A model generated the notes under the pieces. That model was not told where the DNA came from, ran no database searches, and worked only from the letters and a program-made list of their open reading frames with translations. Positions 14,561-20,844 of a stretch of DNA of 22,115 nt are shown one piece after another; positions within the stretch are counted from its first letter, which is position 1; each line of letters begins with the position of its first letter. A program made the position numbers and the translations under genes. The DNA is from a virus: IMG/VR virus record IMGVR_UViG_3300049259_000049, positions 1 to 22,115 of that record. One strand, written 5' to 3'.

Positions 14561-15325
14561 ATGACGAAGCAACCCATCCGCGCCGCGCAAGCCGGTCAAG
14601 GAAGTCAGAACGTGCGTGTCGCATGCATCAATCAGGCGACCGTGCCTCTTGGCAAGTACTCCTTCGACGCGCTGACCGCGGCGTTGCAGAAATGCTACAC
14701 GCAATTCTTCGTCCCGGTTTGGGGCTACAATCTGACGCTCTACAACGTCCCCAAGGGCGGCAAGGCGAAAGCCGACGAATGGCAAATCCTCTACATCGAT
14801 ACCGCGGATGAAGCCGGGGCGCTCGGCTACCACGACCTGACGACGAAGGGCCAACCGGTCAGCAAGATATTCGTCAAGACGACAATTGCCGACGGGGAGG
14901 AGGTCAGCGTCACCGCCTGCCACGAAGTTTTCGAGATGGCAATCGATCCTCTTGCCAATCTCTGGGCACAGGCTCCGAACGGCATTCTCCACGCCTACGA
15001 AATGTGTGACGCGGTCGAGGAGGATACATTCCTCGTCGACGGCATCCCGATGTCCAACTTCCTGCACCCTTCCTACTTCGAACCCTTCACTCATCCCAAG
15101 GGAACGAAGTATGACCATCTCGGCAAGCTGACCGCTCCCTTCACGATGACGAAGGGCGGCTACCAAATCCATATGAAGGGCGGGGCCGTGACCGAGGTCT
15201 TCGGATCGGTCGAGAAACGTCAACGCTTCGCGAAGAGCAATCGCGTCGGCCATCGTTCGGAGCATCGCAAGGCGCTCATGGGGCAACCGCATCGATGCAT
15301 CGCGCCAATCGCCTCCGATGCCTAG
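14561..15325 (+). CDS. Putative metalloprotein with HExxE motif
   Basis: A 254-residue protein that ends the plus-strand block. The core has VTACHEVFEMAIDPLANLW with His121-Glu122-x-x-Glu125, and further conserved-looking acids in YEMCDAVEED (146-155) and VSNF-like SNFLHPSYF (165-173). The pattern recalls uncharacterised bacterial and phage proteins with SHELLEMLVDP, which look like metallopeptidases but lack the usual HExxH. HD of GYHDLT (91-92) may help bind metal. The N-terminus shows no signal peptide. It could be a virion or host-acting protease, or a non-catalytic relative; neither is proven. A GGAGTG site precedes the ATG, and the palindromic terminator follows 21 bases after the stop. 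Confidence 0.7.
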   Translation: MTKQPIRAAQAGQGSQNVRVACINQATVPLGKYSFDALTAALQKCYTQFFVPVWGYNLTLYNVPKGGKAKADEWQILYIDTADEAGALGYHDLTTKGQPVSKIFVKTTIADGEEVSVTACHEVFEMAIDPLANLWAQAPNGILHAYEMCDAVEEDTFLVDGIPMSNFLHPSYFEPFTHPKGTKYDHLGKLTAPFTMTKGGYQIHMKGGAVTEVFGSVEKRQRFAKSNRVGHRSEHRKALMGQPHRCIAPIASDA

Positions 15326-15346
15326 AACCTCATCCCTGCAATGATG

Positions 15347-15378
15347 AAGGGCGGGCCTAGCTAGGCCCGCCCTTTTCT
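15347..15378. terminator. Palindromic terminator between convergent operons
   Basis: AAGGGCGGGCCTAG (15347-15360) is followed directly by its exact reverse complement (15361-15374), a 28-base perfect palindrome, then TTCTTT. It lies between the stop codons of the two converging blocks (15325 plus, 15410 minus). The rightward RNA gets a T-rich tail; the leftward tail (after CCCTT) is weaker, so termination may be better for the plus strand. Confidence 0.85.
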
Positions 15379-15409
15379 TTGCCGCCTTGCCGCCTCAAAG
15401 AGCAGGTTC

Positions 15410-15976
15410 CTAGCCGGTTCCGGGAGCGCCCGCCTTATCGATAGCTCCCCTGCCTCCGAAGAGCCCGGACGGAAGCTTGGCGGAAGGAGCGGCTTCCGCG
15501 ATCGTCGCTTGCATCTTGGTTATGGACTTCGTCGTGCTGGCCTTCTCCAATGGCCGAAGTCCGACGATCGCCGTAATGATCCCGATGAAAAGATACATCC
15601 AGATTGGGACCATGTGGCTTGTGTCGATGCCGATTGCGGCCGCAAGCTTTGGAAGCGTGGACTCGATTGCAACGCACGCCAGCACGAAAGCCGCGATGAG
15701 AAAAGCAATCTTCCTCATCCACGAGTTCTTTTCATTCGTGCTATCCGCCAATGCTTGCGCGGCATAAAGCTCTCCGGTGCGGGTATCGGATTGATAACCG
15801 CCAAGGGTAATCTGCGTCGCGGCATTGACGTCCATCCCGTGTTGATCGACCATCGCCTTTTGCTTTGCCGCGTAAGCTTCCGCCAAAGGAGCGCCGATCT
15901 TATTGGCGATGTTCCCCGCGGTTGAAAAGATGGCCGTTGCTCCTCCGGTGAAGAGCCAGCTAATCAGACTGCCCAT
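15410..15976 (-). CDS. Holin-like membrane protein
   Basis: A 188-residue protein with two clear membrane helices (about 87-106 and 122-141) and a possible weaker third at the N-terminus (3-24), followed by a flexible Gly/Pro/Ala-rich C-terminus. The arrangement resembles three-helix holins such as those of gene transfer agents. It sits six bases after the endolysin gene with an AAGGAAG site, which supports a holin role, making the holes or triggering lysis. Whether it permits endolysin passage is unclear, because the endolysin next to it has its own membrane helices. Confidence 0.65.
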   Translation of the reverse strand: MGSLISWLFTGGATAIFSTAGNIANKIGAPLAEAYAAKQKAMVDQHGMDVNAATQITLGGYQSDTRTGELYAAQALADSTNEKNSWMRKIAFLIAAFVLACVAIESTLPKLAAAIGIDTSHMVPIWMYLFIGIITAIVGLRPLEKASTTKSITKMQATIAEAAPSAKLPSGLFGGRGAIDKAGAPGTG

Positions 15977-15982
15977 GACTGA

Positions 15983-17350
15983 TTACTTCCTTTTCCTGAT
16001 CTTGGATTTCTTCGCGGGCTTACGCTTCGCAGGCTTGCGCTTGGCCTTGGCTTTCTTCTTCGCTGGTTTCTTCGCGGGGCGCTTCTTGGTGATCTTCCTC
16101 GCAACCTTCGCAACGACGACATGCTCCGGAGCGTTCGCCGCCTCGACCGCAGGAGCCAACACGTCAACCGGGAGCGTGCCCGGATCGGTCACCGCGGCAA
16201 GTGCCGGAGTCGGCGTGGCCCCTGCAACATGCGAGCTATCCGCCGCGACAGTTACTGCGAGGGTCGGATCAATCTTGCCTTGCTCACCAGTTGCGATCGA
16301 TCGGAAATAATCGAATGCGCGCGAGACGCCGACGGAAAGCAAGAGCGCATATTGTGAAGCCTGTACTTCCATCTCGGTAAATGGAATATGGATGGCAGGC
16401 AGGAAGGAGTTAAGATCGATGCCGGTCCCGCCGATTGCCGTATCCGCGTAGCTGAATGCGAAGGTCAGCGCTCCCAATCCTTCGACCAAGCGTGCGAGCA
16501 TCTTGGTGCGCAAGCCTTGGACGAATACGAGAAAGCGCGTCTTGATATCCGCGTCGGCGAATTCCGGGGCGTGCTGTAAGTAGTCACGCCAACGCGTATA
16601 AGCGGGGCGCAACACGTAGATGAAGAGCAGCACCAAGCCAATTGCGAGCACGACCCAAGGAAGTGCTTGCCCCGCGAATTTGACTGCGCCCGCCGCGCCG
16701 ATGCCCGCACCCCCAAGGATCGTACCCCAGAAGCTCTTATTGTTATTGACCGGCTTGGGGATGCCATCGGGAACCGGCGTAATCCCATCCCTCATAATCG
16801 GCTCCGGGGCCGGATCGCTATCCGTCGGTTGCGGAGCGTTAGCCTTGATGACTGGGTCCTTGGCAATCGCCGCCTCTTCCGCATTGTAAGCATCGAGCGC
16901 CATCTGAGACCATGAGACCCGTCCCTCGTAATGCGGAATGCCGGGGCGCTCGAATTTGACCATGAACATCTTGGTCGCATCCGCAACGGTCTTACAGGTT
17001 CGCATTGCCGGAATGGTGGCTTTCTCCGGCCCCTTGAGTTCCGTTTTCAGCATGCCGTACATGAAGTCATAATTGAGCGCATCCCTTGGGGACGTCGGAT
17101 CGCCCCCATGCGCCTTGATATAAGCTTCGTAAGCACGGCGACGCGGTCCGGTCCATTGGAAGCCACCCCATCCTCCCTTGGGTGGCTTGATGCCTCCTTC
17201 TTGCGCGATGGTAAAGCCCCCGCTTTCGCCGCCTCCGTTGCCGACGATGCCCGCCGCTTGGGTTGCGGAGAGCGGAGCGAAGTCGCGCATAAGATCACGC
17301 ATCATGCGGGGCGCTAGCGTCCGGAATACGGAATAGTTGACTTTAGTCAT
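15983..17350 (-). CDS. Membrane-bound endolysin with lysozyme-like domain and Lys-rich tail
   Basis: A 455-residue protein. Residues 22-155 resemble the phage tail-lysozyme/lysozyme-2 domain: GIVGNGGGESGGF with the probable catalytic Glu42, GGFQWTGPRRRAYEAY (62-77) and a closing HYEGRVSWSQMALDAY. It would cleave peptidoglycan. After a Pro/Asp-rich linker come a strong membrane helix (about 229-248) and less certain hydrophobic segments near 290-305 and 333-345. The last 37 residues contain 23 Lys or Arg in PAKK/KRK repeats, like histone H1 tails. The start has a strong AAGGAGGAG site and overlaps the upstream gene by 8 bases. A lysozyme on a membrane-anchored chain with a polycationic tail is uncommon. 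The tail could disturb the outer membrane, bind DNA or hold to lipopolysaccharide, all of which are inference. Confidence 0.82.
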   Translation of the reverse strand: MTKVNYSVFRTLAPRMMRDLMRDFAPLSATQAAGIVGNGGGESGGFTIAQEGGIKPPKGGWGGFQWTGPRRRAYEAYIKAHGGDPTSPRDALNYDFMYGMLKTELKGPEKATIPAMRTCKTVADATKMFMVKFERPGIPHYEGRVSWSQMALDAYNAEEAAIAKDPVIKANAPQPTDSDPAPEPIMRDGITPVPDGIPKPVNNNKSFWGTILGGAGIGAAGAVKFAGQALPWVVLAIGLVLLFIYVLRPAYTRWRDYLQHAPEFADADIKTRFLVFVQGLRTKMLARLVEGLGALTFAFSYADTAIGGTGIDLNSFLPAIHIPFTEMEVQASQYALLLSVGVSRAFDYFRSIATGEQGKIDPTLAVTVAADSSHVAGATPTPALAAVTDPGTLPVDVLAPAVEAANAPEHVVVAKVARKITKKRPAKKPAKKKAKAKRKPAKRKPAKKSKIRKRK

Positions 17351-17696
17351 GGAACTCCTCCTTGTCGTGGGACTTATGTGATTTCTTAACGCCCCCGTTT
17401 AGTACCTCTGGCGGGATCAATCCTTTCGAGCGAATGAATTCTTCAAGATGGTCGACCGTGATCTGACACTCAGCGACTTCCTCCCGAAGCTCCTTGATAT
17501 CATCCTGCAAATCATTGATCGTCCCGGCTTGCCGCTTTATCTCGTCCGTAAGCTTATCGACCAATCCCTTGAAACCCTCGTTGATGATCCCCTGCACGTC
17601 CGTCCCGGATTTCTTCCGCTGCACCAGATAAACGAATAGCCCGGTAACTAATGCGGACAGAACAACACCGATCGTCGTGACCATTTCCGGTGCCAT
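17343..17696 (-). CDS. Single-helix coiled-coil protein of the lysis block
   Basis: A 117-residue protein with one N-terminal membrane helix (about 5-26) without a signal-cleavage site, then a charged coiled coil (about 47-90), then a His/Lys/Asp-rich tail. This is the layout of inner-membrane spanins, which join inner and outer membranes at lysis, but no lipoprotein partner is seen, so the role is open. It starts one base after the stop of the gene before it and overlaps the endolysin by 8 bases. Confidence 0.65.
   Translation of the reverse strand: MAPEMVTTIGVVLSALVTGLFVYLVQRKKSGTDVQGIINEGFKGLVDKLTDEIKRQAGTINDLQDDIKELREEVAECQITVDHLEEFIRSKGLIPPEVLNGGVKKSHKSHDKEEFHD
17355..17363 (-). promoter_or_regulatory. 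Strong ribosome binding site of the endolysin gene
   Basis: AAGGAGGAG, read on the minus strand, lies inside the end of the upstream coiled-coil gene and about 6 bases before the endolysin ATG (17350). It is the best ribosome site in the lysis block and fixes the start. Confidence 0.8.
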
Positions 17697-17697
17697 T

Positions 17698-17940
17698 TTA
17701 CTTCTGTCCGTTGTGGGCTAAGTCTTCACTACCCAGCGGAATTTGAAGCTCCTTCTCCAAATCCTCCGTGATCGCTTTGACTTCCGTATGTACGCTCTTC
17801 TTAAGCTCGCGCACGAATTGCCGTTGCGCATAGCGGATCGAGAGCACCGCCGATAGGATGAGCATGAACACGTAACTGACGACCGTTAGTAATACACCCA
17901 CATCCGGATGCATCTGGGCCAACGTGCTCAAAACAGTCAT
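17698..17940 (-). CDS. Small single-helix membrane protein
   Basis: An 80-residue protein with a membrane helix (about 14-36) followed by a charged amphipathic segment (38-66). The start is one of two adjacent ATGs (17943 or 17940) that overlap the upstream stop; I prefer 17940, which is 5 bases from GGAG. A longer frame reaches 18180, but it overlaps the ETR1-like gene entirely and is probably a shadow. It resembles the gene that follows in design (helix, then charged chain). Function unknown. Confidence 0.6.
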   Translation of the reverse strand: MTVLSTLAQMHPDVGVLLTVVSYVFMLILSAVLSIRYAQRQFVRELKKSVHTEVKAITEDLEKELQIPLGSEDLAHNGQK

Positions 17941-18308
17941 CATTGCTCCAATAATCGTTGCGTGGTCACGATGGCGGTAACTACGGAGACAGCCGCCATC
18001 GCGGCGACGATAACGACATCCAAGCGATAAACGCCGAAGAACATCGTCAGGGTCTCCGTAAAATGATTGAGACCACAAAGGAAGATGAAGGCTCCAAACA
18101 ATCCGCGTGCTTCCGGGTTCAGCGTGACTTGCCGGAACCTCTTGAAGAAAAGCGTACCCCCGATAACAAAATAGGAGCATCCGGTCGAGATGTTCCCCGC
18201 AACATAGAGGATCATGAGCAGCGGATCATTCGTCAGGCAGATTGCGTGTTGCGAATAGCGCTCCGCTCCTAGCAGGTCGGCGAGGTCTCTTAACCAATCC
18301 AGGTTCAT
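17940..18308 (-). CDS. ETR1-like ethylene/copper-binding-type membrane domain, stand-alone
   Basis: A 122-residue protein with three membrane helices (about 31-55, 69-91, 97-114). The second helix reads LFGAFIFLCGLNHFTE, closely matching the FGAFxxLCGxTHL signature of ETR1-type ethylene receptors and the bacterial sensor kinases that share their N-terminal domain. Both residues that bind copper and ethylene in ETR1 are present: Cys78 and His82 (Cys65 and His69 in ETR1). Tyr46 aligns with ETR1 Tyr32, while the position of Asp25 appears to be Asn39. The third helix, AAMAAVSVVTAIV, also resembles the family. No kinase, GAF or response domain follows, so it is a bare sensor or a repurposed membrane module. 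It overlaps both neighbours by 4 bases or fewer and lies in the lysis block. Confidence 0.65.
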   Translation of the reverse strand: MNLDWLRDLADLLGAERYSQHAICLTNDPLLMILYVAGNISTGCSYFVIGGTLFFKRFRQVTLNPEARGLFGAFIFLCGLNHFTETLTMFFGVYRLDVVIVAAMAAVSVVTAIVTTQRLLEQ

Positions 18309-18814
18309 GACGTTACCTCAAGATCGAATTCGGCGATTGTGCTCGTTTGGCTTCGCAGGGGGCAGTGAGAGTCGGCGGCAACGGTCATCGTCCACTTGCC
18401 GGGCCATACCGTATCGGGGACGTCGAGCGCGACGGGGAAATCCCGATACACTCCGATATCCGATCGCGTGATCGGACGCCGGATAGTCACGACGGCAGGC
18501 GGCTGGTCGGTCCTTTCCGTCTTTGACGTGAATGTTGTAACGATATCTCCGGGGCAGGATTGGTTCTGCCGCGTATGCACCACGTAGATAACATGCCCGC
18601 CCCGCTTTATCGTCGGCGTGACCAACTGCGGCTTGACGGTCGTCGAGTGCTCGAAGACCGGGCTTTCGATATCGTAAGGCAGCACTAGCAAGAAAGAGAT
18701 ACCGATGGACAGTAAGCCGATGCCCGCTGCGTTTGCGTAGAAATTCCACAGCAGGCATATATACATAACCCATTTTCTATTGGCCTTTTGTTTCTCGAAC
18801 CATCGCAGTACCAT
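18305..18814 (-). CDS. Membrane-anchored protein with extracytoplasmic domain
   Basis: A 169-residue protein with a basic cytosolic N-terminus (residues 1-14), one long or two short membrane helices (about 15-46) and a probable periplasmic beta-rich domain (50-169). That domain has two cysteines, Cys87 and Cys151, that could form a disulfide. Its stop overlaps the start of the ETR1-like gene as ATGA, so the two are likely made together and may form a pair. It is not a lipoprotein (no lipobox seen). No family is recognised. Confidence 0.62.
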   Translation of the reverse strand: MVLRWFEKQKANRKWVMYICLLWNFYANAAGIGLLSIGISFLLVLPYDIESPVFEHSTTVKPQLVTPTIKRGGHVIYVVHTRQNQSCPGDIVTTFTSKTERTDQPPAVVTIRRPITRSDIGVYRDFPVALDVPDTVWPGKWTMTVAADSHCPLRSQTSTIAEFDLEVTS

Positions 18815-18834
18815 TTTTAGCCCTCACCCTTGGG

Positions 18835-20103
18835 TTAGGTTTGCCCGGACTTCTTTAACCAATGCTCGTAGCCGGAATTGAAACTCGGCTTATCAAGATC
18901 GCAACGAGTCGTGTATCCTCCTGACCTTATGTAATTATGTTCCGCCTGCTTGATCTTGAAGTTACCATCCACTCCGGGGCGCGCTCCGATAATCTGCACC
19001 GCAGCACCCGCGCGAGCGGTCGGTTCTCCATTGAAAAGTACCCAGCCGGTCCCCCGCTTGAGTTCGCTCTCCGCACTCATCCCACCATTGTAATGATCGC
19101 CAACCTGTTTATTCGGAGCAGCGCCGAAACGCATCGCGGTCGCGGCCGCATTACCGAAGGGAGTGCTTCCACCAATATCGCCCTTGGTCTGCTCCCAACT
19201 CCCTTTGAAGATTTCAAAGAATTTGGAGCGGGCTGCTTTATATTGCGAGCGCGCAACGTAAGGCTTGATGCGCCATGAGATAAGATTGACGCCCCACTCA
19301 ACGGCAATCAGCGGCATCATCTGACCATCGATGTTCAAGCCATCCGTTGCCGAAGTCATGATCATCTGGTTTCCGGCCATCTTGACTTGCCCGCCAATCT
19401 CATGCGCGATCCGCTCCGCAAAATGTCGGGGGCTCTCATTCATCATCCAAAAGCTTCGGGAGATGTTTCCAAGCGAGGGCGATATTTGCAACCCCATTCC
19501 AGCTTTCGCCGCCGCATCGCCTAGAACCTGCGACAGCGGGATGCCTCCTCCGGTCGCTCCGGATTGCGCCTCATTACCGACCGCCTCCGCTCCGCTCCCC
19601 CATGATTTCATATCAGGCGTTTTATCATTCGCTTTTGCATGGGTACCTTTGGCTTCAATCCAAAGCCTGCGACCACCCGATCGTCGAGAGAAACCGCTTT
19701 CAACATTATGAACGTAGCCATTAAATACGATCAGCATCCCCGATGCCTCGAAAGGAAGCTCTCCGGGAGGAATGTCCGTTGGCAAGACATCGTAATCATA
19801 TCCGATCAAATGCCCGCTTTCGTCGACCTGCTCTTGCCGGAACAGCGGAATGCGTGGCCCCTCTCCCGCCCATCCAAGCTTGACGACGACGTTCGCATCA
19901 TCTTCGGGAATGGATAACTGTGCGTTGCGATCGTCAAGCTCGATGTTGCAAAGGTCCTCAACATCGATGTTATCGACGACCTGCACGCTGATCAGATAAG
20001 GATCAAAGCGGTCGGTTACATCCTGCCCATCGACGATGATTTGACAGAAGGCCCGTCGCCGATAGCCTTGAAAATGAGCCTGCTGTATTTGGGCGGGGGG
20101 CAT
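18835..20103 (-). CDS. D: gpD-like tail protein (baseplate hub, late control D family)
   Basis: A 422-residue protein of the P2 gpD / VgrG-related hub family that caps the tail tube at the baseplate in contractile tails. The N-terminus (FCQIIVDGQDVTDRFDPYL), acidic linkers, the central segment with ESPRHFAERIAHEIGG (typical of the second hub domain) and a C-terminal beta domain (GARPGVDGNFKIKQAEHNY) support this. The ATG at 20103 is preferred: a CAAGG site lies 7 bases upstream and the frame's TTG at 20109 is weaker. It follows the gpX gene with 2 bases between stop and start. The order tape measure, U, X, D is that of P2-like phages. Confidence 0.82.
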   Translation of the reverse strand: MPPAQIQQAHFQGYRRRAFCQIIVDGQDVTDRFDPYLISVQVVDNIDVEDLCNIELDDRNAQLSIPEDDANVVVKLGWAGEGPRIPLFRQEQVDESGHLIGYDYDVLPTDIPPGELPFEASGMLIVFNGYVHNVESGFSRRSGGRRLWIEAKGTHAKANDKTPDMKSWGSGAEAVGNEAQSGATGGGIPLSQVLGDAAAKAGMGLQISPSLGNISRSFWMMNESPRHFAERIAHEIGGQVKMAGNQMIMTSATDGLNIDGQMMPLIAVEWGVNLISWRIKPYVARSQYKAARSKFFEIFKGSWEQTKGDIGGSTPFGNAAATAMRFGAAPNKQVGDHYNGGMSAESELKRGTGWVLFNGEPTARAGAAVQIIGARPGVDGNFKIKQAEHNYIRSGGYTTRCDLDKPSFNSGYEHWLKKSGQT

Positions 20104-20105
20104 TA

Positions 20106-20363
20106 TCAAACCTTGCCGTAAAGCGTGACCGTCTTTTGTGGCTGTGGCCTATTCCGCAAGATATCCGTATCGATTGGAATACGAACTTGCGTTCCAACCG
20201 GAAGGAAAGGTGAGAGCTTATGAAGCTTGGCCAAGTGTGGATTATCGTCAAGCAAGCGCTCGACGATCCCAAAGGCGCGCGTCCTATATCGCTTCCACAC
20301 GATACTATCCGCGGTGATGAAATCGCCTTCAACCGTGATCAGGTCGTAGGATGAAATGGTCAT
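20106..20363 (-). CDS. X: gpX-like tail protein (LysM-like)
   Basis: An 85-residue protein resembling tail protein X of P2-like phages, a LysM-type fold that connects tail tube and hub. It shows the sequence order of that family: TVEGDFITADSIVWKRYR, then IVERLLDDNPHLA, then LPVGTQVRIP. It lies four bases after the gpU-like gene and two before gpD, which is the usual place for gene X. Confidence 0.82.
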   Translation of the reverse strand: MTISSYDLITVEGDFITADSIVWKRYRTRAFGIVERLLDDNPHLAKLHKLSPFLPVGTQVRIPIDTDILRNRPQPQKTVTLYGKV

Positions 20364-20367
20364 TGCA

Positions 20368-20844
20368 CTATCCGTTCAATGCGCCCCAAAGGAACGCGAA
20401 GTAACTATCCGGGTTGGGAACTGGCACTCTTTGGAACGAGCCTTGGAAGTCGATCTGTTGTCCGATGCCATCGGAACCAAGCTCGGTATGACCGCGGCTG
20501 AGTTTTTCCAAGATATACCAACCGAGCTTATAACCATCGCCCCGGATCAAGAGATGAGCTTGCCCAAGCCGCCGCATGTTATCCAGAACATCGAGATGCC
20601 CCAATCCTCCGGAGCTATTGATGTTTGAACCGCGAGCCCGGATTTTCTCGGCCATGTAATGCGGGAAGACCCGACCACGAAGCGTAATCTCGTCATCCCC
20701 CTCACCGACCCATTCCCGATACTGCGCCGCTCCCGCGATTTCCTTACGTGCCCAATCGCTTTGGGTCGTGTGGTCCATCTGGTGAACGTTAAGAGGATAA
20801 ATCTGGAATTGGATTGGTCCCCATTGGTAAAGAGTTGCAATCAT
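20368..20844 (-). CDS. U: gpU-like tail protein
   Basis: A 158-residue protein similar to P2 gpU, a tail completion or assembly protein. The start (LYQWGPIQFQIYPLN), the GEGDDEITLRGRVFP strand pair, and the final segments GYKLGWYILEKLS and GQQIDFQGSFQRV follow the gpU pattern. Its ATG overlaps the stop of the upstream tape-measure-like gene as TGATG. It is slightly longer than P2 gpU, with an extra segment (about residues 62-86). Confidence 0.8.
   Translation of the reverse strand: MIATLYQWGPIQFQIYPLNVHQMDHTTQSDWARKEIAGAAQYREWVGEGDDEITLRGRVFPHYMAEKIRARGSNINSSGGLGHLDVLDNMRRLGQAHLLIRGDGYKLGWYILEKLSRGHTELGSDGIGQQIDFQGSFQRVPVPNPDSYFAFLWGALNG

Noticed and set aside
17943-18180. Long N-terminal extension of the small membrane protein at 17698-17940
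   Set aside because: The extension lies wholly within the ETR1-like gene in another frame and is Arg/Tyr-rich without domain features; a start coupled to the upstream stop is more likely.
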